In this document: positions 7,616-15,692 of the stretch, piece by piece
Layout of the letters: each line of letters begins with the position of its first letter
Numbering within the stretch: position 1 is the first letter of the stretch
From: an uncultured Acidimicrobiaceae bacterium
GTDB lineage: Bacteria > Actinomycetota > Acidimicrobiia > Acidimicrobiales > SZUA-35
DNA: 64,000 bases
Direction: 5' to 3'
Assembly (NCBI GenBank): GCA_947259095.1
Contig: CAMYLA010000015.1
Location: forward strand, 1 to 64,000
Notes under the pieces: model-generated
Told to the model about the DNA's origin: nothing
What the model saw: the letters and a program-made list of their open reading frames with translations, nothing else
Database searches by the model: none
Program-made: the position numbers and the translations under genes

Positions 7616-9079
7616 ATGGCCGACGATTCCTGGCAGCTCCGTCGACCGGCGGTCGACCGCAGCGGTCACCGCTGCCCGGCGGTGGAAGGCTATTGTTCGG
7701 CACCGAGCGTCGAAGCGGGGCGGTCGATCAGCGTCCACGTCAGTGCCGATCCACCGTCGCCGGTGCTGTTGGAGGTGTTCCGCTCCGGCTACGAAGGTGG
7801 CACCGGCGCAACGCTGGTGTCCGAACTGGGGCCGTTCCCGGTCACACCGCAACCCCTGCCCGCCGTCGGCCAACGACGGGAGCGGCATTGCCGGTGGCCG
7901 CCGACGGTTGAGCTCACCACCGAGCCGGGCTGGCGAAGCGGCGTCTATCTGATCCGCCTCACGGCGTTGGCCAGCGGCGCCGATTCCTATGCCACGTTCG
8001 TGGTCCGCAACGACCGTCCAGCCGATCTGGTGGTCCAGTGCAGCGACTTCACCTGGCAGGCCTACAACAAGTGGCCGTCGCAGTGGTCGTTGTACGACGA
8101 TGGGTTGAAGAAGTGGTACGTGGGCCCCGAGGTTGCGGTCGGTTTCGACCGACCGTACGGCAAGTACTGCCAGATCGTGGACGCACCGCTCTCCTGCGGT
8201 TCCGGGGAGTGGCTGCTGTGGGAGTACCCGATGGCCTACTGGCTGGAGGCCGAGGGCTACGACGTCGGCTACGTCTCGAACCTCGACCTGCACCGGGGCA
8301 CGGCCGGTCTCGGGCGGGCCGGTGCGTTCCTCTCCGTTGGCCACGACGAGTACTACACCGGGCCCATGTTCGACCGACTGCGGGCCGCGGTCGAGGCCGG
8401 GACCAGCATCGGGTTCTTCGGCGCCAACACCTGCTCGACGCTCATCGAACTGGCCGGAGACGACGAGGGCGAGGCGGCCGCAGGCGGCGCCGACGAGGGC
8501 GGGGGCGAGGTTGGGGGTTTCGGCGTTCTCGGAGCAGGCGACCGGGCCCCAACCATCCGCCGGGTCGATCGGTTCGGCCCGGAACGACCGTCCGATACCG
8601 CTCTGTTCCCCGAGATGGCGGACTTCCCGGGCCTGATGCCATCGGAGAACACCCTGATCGGCGGCCGGACCGACGACCCGGCCACCGGGCGGGGTGATTG
8701 GGTGTGCACCTCCCCGGACCACTGGACCCACCGCGGCACCGGCATGGCAAGGGGCGATCGCGTGCCCGGCCTGGTCGGCTGGGAGTACCACGGCGACCCG
8801 GCCCCCATTCCCGGGCTCGAGATCGTTTCGCAAGGGCCGACCCACCACCCCCGAGGCGACGGCCGGTACTCGACCACCGTCTATCAGGGCCCGACCGGCA
8901 ACACCGTGTTCAACGCCGCCACCATCTGGTGGGCCGACGGCCTCAGCGAGCCGCCGGGTTACGTCCGTCCGACCGAGTTCACGTCCCTGGCCGGCCCCGA
9001 CGATCGTATTCGAAAGATCACCCGCAACGTGATCGACCGGCTCATCGCCACCGGCCGGCGCACCCCGGCCGAACCGTGA
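7616..9079 (+). CDS. N,N-dimethylformamidase large-subunit-like protein
   Basis: This 487-residue protein resembles the C-terminal domain of the N,N-dimethylformamidase beta subunit family. Landmarks are an N-terminal beta-sandwich stretch (SGVYLIRLTA...SYATFVVR), then FTWQAYNKW, YVSNLDLH, SVGHDEYYT, FFGANTC, RRVDRFGPE, GDWVCTSPDHW and VPGLVGWEYHGDPAPIPGLE. The family has few characterised members, so amide hydrolysis is only one possibility. A low-complexity Gly/Glu/Ala-rich insertion (about residues 283-305) interrupts the conserved core. Start ATG 7616 is chosen because AAGGAC lies 5 nt upstream; the frame opens at 7595. It is divergent from the PhyH-like gene. Confidence 0.75.
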   Translation: MADDSWQLRRPAVDRSGHRCPAVEGYCSAPSVEAGRSISVHVSADPPSPVLLEVFRSGYEGGTGATLVSELGPFPVTPQPLPAVGQRRERHCRWPPTVELTTEPGWRSGVYLIRLTALASGADSYATFVVRNDRPADLVVQCSDFTWQAYNKWPSQWSLYDDGLKKWYVGPEVAVGFDRPYGKYCQIVDAPLSCGSGEWLLWEYPMAYWLEAEGYDVGYVSNLDLHRGTAGLGRAGAFLSVGHDEYYTGPMFDRLRAAVEAGTSIGFFGANTCSTLIELAGDDEGEAAAGGADEGGGEVGGFGVLGAGDRAPTIRRVDRFGPERPSDTALFPEMADFPGLMPSENTLIGGRTDDPATGRGDWVCTSPDHWTHRGTGMARGDRVPGLVGWEYHGDPAPIPGLEIVSQGPTHHPRGDGRYSTTVYQGPTGNTVFNAATIWWADGLSEPPGYVRPTEFTSLAGPDDRIRKITRNVIDRLIATGRRTPAEP

Positions 9080-9116
9080 TCCTCGGGCAGGCATCGTCGA
9101 CGGTCCCCGTCTCGCC

Positions 9117-9983
9117 TCAGCGTTTGATGAGGCTGAGGAGGTATTCGCCATAGCCACTGTTGAGCAACGGTTGGGCCAGCCGTTCGAGCTGCTCATCGTC
9201 GATCCGTGACATCTCCCAGGCGATCTCCTCCGGGCAGCCGATCTTCACCCCTTGGCGATGCTCCAGAACCCGAACCAGCTCCGAGGCCTCCACCAGCGAA
9301 CCGAAGGTGCCGGCGTCGAGCCAGGCGAACCCCCGGCCGAAGCGCTCGACCGACAGGGTGCCCTCGTCGAGATAGGCCTGGATGATCGAGGTGATCTCCA
9401 GCTGGTCCCGGTCCGACGGCGACACCTGCTTCGCCAGGTCGACGATGCGATCGTCGAAGAAGTAGAGGCCGGTGATGGCCCAGTTCGACCTCGGTTCGAG
9501 CGGCTTCTCGTCGATCCTCAGCGGCCGATCGTCGGCATCGAAGGTGACCACCCCGAACGGCCGCGGATCGGCGACGTGGTAGGCGAACACGGTTGCCCCG
9601 TCCGGGCGGGCCGCAACCTCCCGCAGCCGGGAGGTGAACCCGTGCCCATAGAACAGGTTGTCGCCGAGGACCAGGGCGCAGCCCGAACCGGCCAGGAACT
9701 CCTCACCGATGAGGAACGCCTGGGCGACGCCATCTGGCGACGGTTGGGTTGCGAACTGGATCGACAACCCCCATTGCGAACCGTCTCCCAACAGCCGCCG
9801 GAACGAGTCCTCCGCTTCCGGCGCGGTGACGACCAGGAAGTCCTGGATCCCGGCCAGCATCAGCACCGAGAGCGGGTAGTAGATCATCGGTTTGTCGTAC
9901 ACCGGGAGCAGCTGCTTCGAGGTGACCGTGGTCAGCGGCCGAAGCCGGGAGCCGGTGCCCCCGGCCAGGATGATGCCCTTCAT
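9117..9983 (-). CDS. rmlA: glucose-1-phosphate thymidylyltransferase RmlA
   Basis: This 288-residue protein, of the normal family length, makes dTDP-glucose from dTTP and glucose-1-phosphate. The nucleotide-binding loop LAGGTGSRLRPLT occupies residues 6-18. LGDNLFYGHGF (catalytic Asp near 108), RPFGVVTFD and ITGLYFFD are all present. It is the last gene of a two-gene unit: its ATG overlaps the stop of rmlB by 4 nt. The phosphoglucomutase gene elsewhere in the window (43327-44979) could supply its substrate. Confidence 0.97.
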   Translation of the reverse strand: MKGIILAGGTGSRLRPLTTVTSKQLLPVYDKPMIYYPLSVLMLAGIQDFLVVTAPEAEDSFRRLLGDGSQWGLSIQFATQPSPDGVAQAFLIGEEFLAGSGCALVLGDNLFYGHGFTSRLREVAARPDGATVFAYHVADPRPFGVVTFDADDRPLRIDEKPLEPRSNWAITGLYFFDDRIVDLAKQVSPSDRDQLEITSIIQAYLDEGTLSVERFGRGFAWLDAGTFGSLVEASELVRVLEHRQGVKIGCPEEIAWEMSRIDDEQLERLAQPLLNSGYGEYLLSLIKR

Positions 9984-11032
9984 GAGATGGCCCCCAGACG
10001 TTCGAGGTTGTAGCCGTCATCGAGTGCGGCCTCGATCCAGTCCTGGTGGGAGAGGTACCAGTCGATCGTGTCGGCCAGACCCTCCTCGAATAAGAACGAC
10101 GGCTCCCAGCCGAGGCGACGCCGGATCTGGGAGTGGTCCATGGCGTAACGCTGGTCGTGGCCCGGTCGATCGACCACGAAGTCGATCAGGCGGTGGTGGG
10201 GTGCCCCCTCGGGTCGGCGCTGATCGAGCAGGCGGCACAGCGTCCCCACCACCTGCAGGTTGGTGCGCTCGCTGCTGCCGCCGATGGCAAAGCGCTCCCC
10301 CGGTTCCCCATGTTCGAGTACCGCCACCAGGCCCCGGGCGTGATCGTCGACATGCAACCAATCGCGAACCTGGTCGCCGCGGCCGTAGATCGGCAACCGC
10401 CGCTGCTGTATCGCCCTGGCCACCATGAGCGGGATCAGCTTCTCGGGGAACTGGTACGGCCCGTAGTTGTTCGAGCAGTTGGTCACGATCACCGGCAGAC
10501 CGTAGGTGTGGTACCAGGCCCCGGCCAGATGGTCCGAGGCGGCCTTGGATGCCGCATAGGGCGATCGAGGGTCGTAGTTCGACCCTTCGAAGAACGGGGG
10601 GTCGGTCGGGGCCAGCGAACCGAAGACCTCGTCGGTGGACACCTGGACGAACCGGAACCCGTCCCGGCGGGACGTCGGGAGGTCCGCCACGTGCGACCTC
10701 GCCACCTCCAGCAGGGTGAACGTGCCGACGACATTCGTCTCGACGAAGGCCGAGGGGTCGTTGATCGAGCGGTCGACGTGGGTCTCGGCCGCCAGGTGGA
10801 GCACGGCGTCGGGGTCGAATGCGGCAAAGCCGTCGACCATCATGGAACGATCGGTGACATCGGCCTCGATATGGCGATAGCGGGGGCTCTGCGACACCGA
10901 TGACACCGACGCTCGACTGCCGGCGTAGCTGCCGTTGTCGATGTTCAGCACCTCGTGATCGGTCTCGGTCAGGAGATATCTGATGACTGCCGAGCCGATG
11001 AACCCCAGCCCTCCGGTCACAAGCACTCTCAT
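9980..11032 (-). CDS. rmlB: dTDP-glucose 4,6-dehydratase RmlB
   Basis: This 350-residue extended short-chain dehydrogenase converts dTDP-glucose to dTDP-4-keto-6-deoxyglucose. The NAD-binding motif GGLGFIG is at 7-13. The catalytic Thr-Asp-Glu is in VSTDEVFG (133-135), and Tyr159/Lys163 are in SPYAASK. The motif ETHVDRSI is also diagnostic. It is the first gene of the rmlB-rmlA unit, and no strong Shine-Dalgarno sequence is seen. No rmlC or rmlD is found in the window, so the 4-keto sugar probably goes to the adjacent aminotransferase and not to dTDP-rhamnose, unless those genes lie elsewhere. Confidence 0.97.
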   Translation of the reverse strand: MRVLVTGGLGFIGSAVIRYLLTETDHEVLNIDNGSYAGSRASVSSVSQSPRYRHIEADVTDRSMMVDGFAAFDPDAVLHLAAETHVDRSINDPSAFVETNVVGTFTLLEVARSHVADLPTSRRDGFRFVQVSTDEVFGSLAPTDPPFFEGSNYDPRSPYAASKAASDHLAGAWYHTYGLPVIVTNCSNNYGPYQFPEKLIPLMVARAIQQRRLPIYGRGDQVRDWLHVDDHARGLVAVLEHGEPGERFAIGGSSERTNLQVVGTLCRLLDQRRPEGAPHHRLIDFVVDRPGHDQRYAMDHSQIRRRLGWEPSFLFEEGLADTIDWYLSHQDWIEAALDDGYNLERLGAIS

Positions 11033-11333
11033 GGCATCACGTCATCCGCCCAATCGTCGATCTCCGACACCGCCCTCGGCCGGCGGCTCTCGGCGACCCG
11101 ACCCGACCCGACCCCTCCGGTCGTCGACCGAAGCTGCCGTGCATCCCTCATGCTAGAAGATTGTCGAACTATATTGTGGGACCCATAGGACAAATCCGCC
11201 GGCGGGATTCTTCCGGCATTACCTCGGATACGTCACAGCCATATTCGCACCCGAACAACGATCAAGACCGGCCCCGGTGAGACAACGAGCGGCCGAGCAG
11301 GTGCCGGGTTCGGAGAGGCGGGAGGAGCGCAGG
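11033..11333. other. intergenic region between divergent rmlB and the aminotransferase gene
   Basis: No credible gene is seen in these 301 bp. They include a short run of ACCCG repeats around 11099-11116 and the only AT-rich patch of the neighbourhood, around 11150-11190. There, TTGTCG (11161-11166) and CATAGG (11184-11189) are 17 bp apart and could be a weak promoter reading toward the aminotransferase gene. This is tentative. Confidence 0.4.
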
Positions 11334-12596
11334 GTGAACCGTGAGACAGCAGGCGAGCAGGATCGTGGGAGCGGACCTCCGGTCGTGCTCGGGGCCGGGC
11401 CGGCGCTGCGGGCCGCGATCGGGGGTGCCACGGCCGCCGAGGGAACCGGACGGATCCCGTTCAACAAGCCGTACATGACCGGACGGGAGCTGTTCCACAT
11501 CGCCCAGGCGGTCAGCTTCGAGAACATCGCCGGCGACGGCTACTTCACCCAGGAGTGCGCCCGGTTCCTGGAGACCCGGTTCGGTCTTGGCAGTGCCCTG
11601 ATGGTGACGTCGTGCACCGCGGCACTGGAGATGGCGGCCATGTTGTGCGACCTCCAACCCGGCGATGAGGTCATCATGCCCTCGTTCACCTTCGTCTCGA
11701 CCGCCAGCGCCGTCATGCGGGCCGGGGGTACGCCGGTCTTCGCCGATGTCAGACCGGACACCCTCAACATCGATGTCGACCAGGTCGAGCAGCTGATCAA
11801 CGACCGGACCAGGGCGCTGCTGCCCATCCACTATGCGGGTGTGGCCTGCGAGATGGATCGGCTCATGGCGTTGGCCGACCGCCACGATCTCATCGTGATC
11901 GAGGACGCGGCCCAAGGGGTCAATGCCGCCCACCGGAGTCGAGCCCTCGGGGCCATCGGCCACCTCGGCTGCTACAGCTTCCATGACACCAAGAACTTCG
12001 TCTGCGGTGAGGGCGGGGCGCTGGCGGTCAACGACCCGGCCATGATCGAGCGGGCCGAGATCCTGCGGGACAAGGGGACCAACCGTCGCCAGTTCTGGCG
12101 GGGTGAGGTCGACAAGTACACCTGGGTCGACCTGGGCTCGTCGTTCGTTCCGAGCGAGATCTCGTGTGCGTTCCTACTGGCCCAGTTCGAGTCCATGGAC
12201 GCAATGCAGGACCGCCGGGACCACCTGTGGAACCTCTACCAGGACCGCCTCAAACCGTTGGCCGCCGACGGCCTGGTCACCCTGCCGACCGTGCCCGCCG
12301 ACTGCCGATCCAACAGCCACATCTTCCAGCTCCTCATGAACGACGAGCGGACCCGAGACGGGGTGATCGCCCACCTGGCCGCACAGGACATCCACGCGGT
12401 GTTCCACTACGTGCCCCTGCATTCGTCGCCGATGGGCCGCAAGCTCACGCCCGACCCGGCTCGGCTCCCCGTCACCGACGACATCACCGGCCGGTTGGTG
12501 CGACTGCCGATGTACTACGAGCTCACCGAGGCCGACGTCGCCAGGGTCTGCACCGCCATCGACACGTACTGCCGCTCCCCCGCCACCGGGCGCTAG
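11334..12596 (+). CDS. WecE-like dTDP-4-keto-6-deoxyhexose aminotransferase (DegT/DnrJ/EryC1 family)
   Basis: This 420-residue PLP enzyme has the family features TSCTAALEMA, PSFTFVSTASA, IEDAAQG (PLP-contacting Asp near 191) and SFHDTKNFVCGEGGA. The Schiff-base Lys is near 220. The IPFNKPYMTGRE opening and the overall pattern are closest to WecE/RffA, which transaminates dTDP-4-keto-6-deoxyglucose to dTDP-4-amino-4,6-dideoxygalactose. Start GTG 11334 is preferred because GGAGG lies 8 nt upstream; the frame opens at another GTG at 11277 with no such site. With RmlA, RmlB and the NeuD-like acyltransferase it completes a route to a 4-acylamino-4,6-dideoxyhexose. Which epimer is made cannot be read from sequence. 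Its stop overlaps the convergent GT2 gene by 4 nt. Confidence 0.88.
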   Translation: MNRETAGEQDRGSGPPVVLGAGPALRAAIGGATAAEGTGRIPFNKPYMTGRELFHIAQAVSFENIAGDGYFTQECARFLETRFGLGSALMVTSCTAALEMAAMLCDLQPGDEVIMPSFTFVSTASAVMRAGGTPVFADVRPDTLNIDVDQVEQLINDRTRALLPIHYAGVACEMDRLMALADRHDLIVIEDAAQGVNAAHRSRALGAIGHLGCYSFHDTKNFVCGEGGALAVNDPAMIERAEILRDKGTNRRQFWRGEVDKYTWVDLGSSFVPSEISCAFLLAQFESMDAMQDRRDHLWNLYQDRLKPLAADGLVTLPTVPADCRSNSHIFQLLMNDERTRDGVIAHLAAQDIHAVFHYVPLHSSPMGRKLTPDPARLPVTDDITGRLVRLPMYYELTEADVARVCTAIDTYCRSPATGR

Positions 12597-13552
12597 TCGC
12601 CGGAGCCGGTGTTGAGCTGGTTCCGGATGAGGTAGAGGGGCCGTTCCTTGGTCTGCTCGAAGATGTTGCCGAGGTAGATCCCGGCCACACCGAGCGAGGA
12701 AAGAACGAGGCCGATCCCCAACAGGTTGACCACCATCAGCGACGTCCAACCCTGGAGGAATCCCGACGTCAACCACAGCACCACCAGCGACAACGCCAGA
12801 ATGACGGCCAACGCCACGAACACGAACCCCCCCACCACCGAGAGCCGAAGCAGCCGCTCCGACTCCGAGGTGATGCCAACGGTCGCCTCCCGAAGGAGCC
12901 GTCGGAACGTGTAACTGGTCGAGCCGGAGGCCCGCTCGTGGTGATCTATCTCGATCACGCTGGCCTGGAAACCCATCCACCGGATCAGGCCGAGGTAGTG
13001 GCGGTGGCGGTCCTTCATGGCCAGGAAGCCGTCGACCACCTTGCGGCTCAGGATCGAGTAGTTCCCGACGCCCTTGTGATCCCGGAGCCGGCCGTCGGGC
13101 ATCAGGGCGTTGAACACCACGGAATAGCCGGCACCGGTCCAGTTCCTCACCCCGCCATGGGCCCTGCTGCGCTTCCTGGTCAGCACCAGGTCGTAGCCCT
13201 TGGTGATCTCCTCGTAGAGCCGGGGGATGTCGCGTGGATGATCCTGCAGGTCGCAGTCCATCACCACCACATACTCACCTTCGGCGGTTGCCAACGCTGC
13301 GGTCAGGGCCTGGTGCTGACCGAAGTTCCGGCTCAACTGCACACCCTTGACCCGGGGGTCGGAGCGACACTGCTTCTCGATCCTCTCCCACGAGTCGTCG
13401 GGGCTGCCGTCGTCAACCAGCACGATCTCGAAATCATCGGTGATCTGCGACACCGAACTCCTGATCTGATCGGTCAGATCGTCGACCAGATCCTCGGCGA
13501 GATAGACGGGACTGACGACCGAGATGAGCGGCGCATTGGCGTCTGTCGACAT
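12593..13552 (-). CDS. GT2 polyprenyl-phosphate glycosyltransferase (ArnC/DPM-like)
   Basis: This 319-residue protein has a GT-A domain with VVSPVYLAE, VDDGSPD (Asp47/48) and MDCDLQDHP (Asp99 and Asp101). Two C-terminal membrane segments follow at about 245-268 and 278-302. This is the architecture of ArnC, GtrB and dolichol-phosphate-mannose-synthase-like enzymes, which put a sugar from a nucleotide donor onto undecaprenyl phosphate at the inner face of the membrane. A TAGATT hexamer lies exactly 6 nt before the ATG and no Shine-Dalgarno sequence is visible, suggesting a leaderless start. Downstream of it in the glycan route may stand the carrier and the membrane glycosyltransferase encoded beside it. 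Confidence 0.9.
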   Translation of the reverse strand: MSTDANAPLISVVSPVYLAEDLVDDLTDQIRSSVSQITDDFEIVLVDDGSPDDSWERIEKQCRSDPRVKGVQLSRNFGQHQALTAALATAEGEYVVVMDCDLQDHPRDIPRLYEEITKGYDLVLTRKRSRAHGGVRNWTGAGYSVVFNALMPDGRLRDHKGVGNYSILSRKVVDGFLAMKDRHRHYLGLIRWMGFQASVIEIDHHERASGSTSYTFRRLLREATVGITSESERLLRLSVVGGFVFVALAVILALSLVVLWLTSGFLQGWTSLMVVNLLGIGLVLSSLGVAGIYLGNIFEQTKERPLYLIRNQLNTGSGD

Positions 13553-13558
13553 GTGTCC

Positions 13559-13564
13559 AATCTA
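13559..13564 (-). promoter_or_regulatory. -10-like TAGATT, 6 nt before the GT2 start
   Basis: On the minus strand TAGATT is followed by 6 nt and then the ATG at 13552. The spacing equals that seen before several other starts in this window and fits a leaderless transcript. Confidence 0.5.
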
Positions 13565-13587
13565 CGCCAATGATGTGCGCAGCGGGG

Positions 13588-13953
13588 TCATGTCCCCTGG
13601 GCAATCACCACGAGTCCACCGCAGACGATCAACAGACCGATGATCTTGCTGGCGTTGAGGACCTCCCCGAAGACCGCCACACCGATGATGACCACGATGA
13701 GGAAATTGAGCGCCATGAAGGGATAGGCGAAGCTCAATTCGAATCGGGTCAACGTCGCCATCCAGAAAAGAGAGGCGACGAACGCAGCCGCCAGGCCGGA
13801 CAACACCAGCGGGCGGGTGAAGACGAACTCGACAAGAAACCGGAAAAGGCCGACGCCGGTGGGAGCGTCTTCGATCTCCCCGATCTGCTGCCGCACGATC
13901 AATTGGCCGTAGACGGTGAACAGAATTGTCCCGGCAATGAACAGGTACCCCAT
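13588..13953 (-). CDS. small four-helix EmrE/ArnE-like membrane carrier
   Basis: This 121-residue protein has four hydrophobic segments (GYLFIAGTILFTVYGQ, LVLSGLAAAFVASLFWMA, FAYPFMALNFLIVVIIGVAVFGE and IIGLLIVCGGLVVIA). Length and pattern match the SMR/EamA-half proteins, including ArnE and ArnF, which flip undecaprenyl-phosphate-aminoarabinose. The start ATG 13953 has AAAGGACGAG just upstream, so the longer frame to 14028 is not used. It lies 35 nt upstream of the GT2 gene on the same strand and is divergent from the PMT-like gene. The context supports flipping of a lipid-linked sugar; a drug/metabolite exporter is the alternative. Confidence 0.8.
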   Translation of the reverse strand: MGYLFIAGTILFTVYGQLIVRQQIGEIEDAPTGVGLFRFLVEFVFTRPLVLSGLAAAFVASLFWMATLTRFELSFAYPFMALNFLIVVIIGVAVFGEVLNASKIIGLLIVCGGLVVIAQGT

Positions 13954-14132
13954 TGGATCTCGTCCTTTCAGGGTGGCGAGACGGCTCAACGCGCTCACCG
14001 ACCCGTTCCCATCACCGCCGCTCCCCATACCCGTCGAAGACTACCGCACCAAGCAGGCGATGGGGATCGACACCCATGCCCCAATCTCGCGTTGCCGCTG
14101 ACTACCATGTGCAACCAGGGGGCGCCGGACGA

Positions 14133-15656
14133 ATGGTCATCACGAATGAAGAGGCCGAGGTTGTCTCCGAGGTTTCCGCTCAGGAGCCGACGGCTGCCCA
14201 ACCGATCGGCGACATCGCCTACTGGGTGACGCTCGGCCTGATCACCGCCATGGGAACGTTCCTCCGCCTGTGGGACCTGGGCGGGATCAGCATCTGGGGT
14301 GACGAGGTCTTCGAAGGCCGAGAGTCGCTCAGCGTCTACCGGCTCGACATCGTTGCCGGCCTGGAAGGCTTCGTCGGTCACGTCGCCTCCGTGGTTGGGC
14401 TGCTGGTGAGCGGGGCCGAACTCCAGGGCCTCGAACCGGACGATTTCGGGGCGTTCGAGGAGGCGGGCATCACCTCCTCATCGCTCCGATTGGCTCCGGC
14501 CGTCATCGGCTCGTTGACGATCGCCGTTGCCGGACTCCTGACCCGGCGGTTCCTGGGCCGGCGTCAATCGTTGGTGCTGGCCCTGCTGCTGGCGGTGGCT
14601 CCGTGGCACATCTACTGGTCGCAGGGGGCGCGCTTCTATGCGATCCAGTTCCTTTTCTACGCCATCGCCTTCATCTGGTATTTCGAGGCGACCGAGAGCC
14701 GATCGACGAAACGGCTGGCGCTGGCCATGCTGTTCTTCGTCCTGGCCTTCAACGCTCAGTACACCAGCTTTGTGCTCCTTCCCATCATCGCCACCGATTG
14801 GTTGATCGGGCGGCTCACCGACCGACCCCCACGGCTCGACGCCAGGTCGTTCTTCATTATCGGCATCGGCGTGGTCTGCGCCGTGGCCATGCCGCTGTTC
14901 CTGCTGTTCGAGGTCGACTCCTACACTGCGAACCACTTCGAGTCACGGGGCAGTCCGCCGTGGCGTATCGGCTTCGGCATCATCGTGTTGATACACCCGG
15001 TGCTGGTGGCAACCGCGGTGACGTCGGCCACATTGCGAGACACCCTCTCTTCCCGGAAAAGGGTCTACCTGCTGCTCGGCGCCTTTCTCCCGATTCTGAT
15101 CATGTCGGCGATGTCGTTTCGCAGCTTCTCAGGGTCCCGGTACGGTTTCGTCGCCCTGTTCCCGATGCTGGCGTTGGCCGCGGTCGGCCTGGTCCGTCTC
15201 TACGACGTGCTGGCGCCGAGGGTCGGCCGGCTGGTGGCGGTCCTCCCGTTCCTGCTGGTCATCGGCACCTACCTCATCGCCGACGCCGACTACTACTTCT
15301 TCAACCGCGGCTTCCGGCCCCAGTGGGAGACGGCGGCCGAGGTGGTTCGATCCCAACACGAGCCGGGCGAGAAGGTGGCGGTGGCTTTGAACCAGCTCGG
15401 TCTCTATCTCCTCGAGGACGACCTTGGGGAGGGCGTCGTGATCGGCCTCGACGCCATCGATGGCCAAGACGGCGGCGTGTGGGTGATCACGACCAGCGTC
15501 GATTCACAGACGCTGGTCGATGCGTCGGTCCTGAGCTCGGGTGATTGGGTCCAGTCCTTTGTCACCCGGTACGTGCTGCCCCGCCACGAGATCGACGTCT
15601 GGTACGTCCCGTCGGAAGGGGAACCCCGGGCGGTCCCTCCCGAACCCGATCTCTAG
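14133..15656 (+). CDS. PMT/ArnT-like integral membrane glycosyltransferase
   Basis: This 507-residue protein has about ten to twelve hydrophobic helices and the hallmark acidic pair of the GT-C fold in the first outer loop, WGDEVFE (Asp57/Glu58). YWSQGARFYAIQFLFY follows, resembling the R-Y motif of this family. Such enzymes take a sugar from a polyprenyl phosphate and attach it to lipid, glycan or protein on the outer side of the membrane. The first 25 residues are polar. Start ATG 14133 is chosen because upstream residues look like shadow sequence. With the adjacent GT2 and small carrier it forms an ArnC-ArnE-ArnT-like set. The acceptor is unknown. Confidence 0.85.
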   Translation: MVITNEEAEVVSEVSAQEPTAAQPIGDIAYWVTLGLITAMGTFLRLWDLGGISIWGDEVFEGRESLSVYRLDIVAGLEGFVGHVASVVGLLVSGAELQGLEPDDFGAFEEAGITSSSLRLAPAVIGSLTIAVAGLLTRRFLGRRQSLVLALLLAVAPWHIYWSQGARFYAIQFLFYAIAFIWYFEATESRSTKRLALAMLFFVLAFNAQYTSFVLLPIIATDWLIGRLTDRPPRLDARSFFIIGIGVVCAVAMPLFLLFEVDSYTANHFESRGSPPWRIGFGIIVLIHPVLVATAVTSATLRDTLSSRKRVYLLLGAFLPILIMSAMSFRSFSGSRYGFVALFPMLALAAVGLVRLYDVLAPRVGRLVAVLPFLLVIGTYLIADADYYFFNRGFRPQWETAAEVVRSQHEPGEKVAVALNQLGLYLLEDDLGEGVVIGLDAIDGQDGGVWVITTSVDSQTLVDASVLSSGDWVQSFVTRYVLPRHEIDVWYVPSEGEPRAVPPEPDL

Positions 15657-15692
15657 CGGTCGCACCCGGCCCTCCGACCACCCGCCACCGGG

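Noticed and set aside
9980-11032. dTDP-rhamnose pathway
   Set aside because: Only rmlA and rmlB are present; rmlC and rmlD are missing from the window and an aminotransferase is adjacent.
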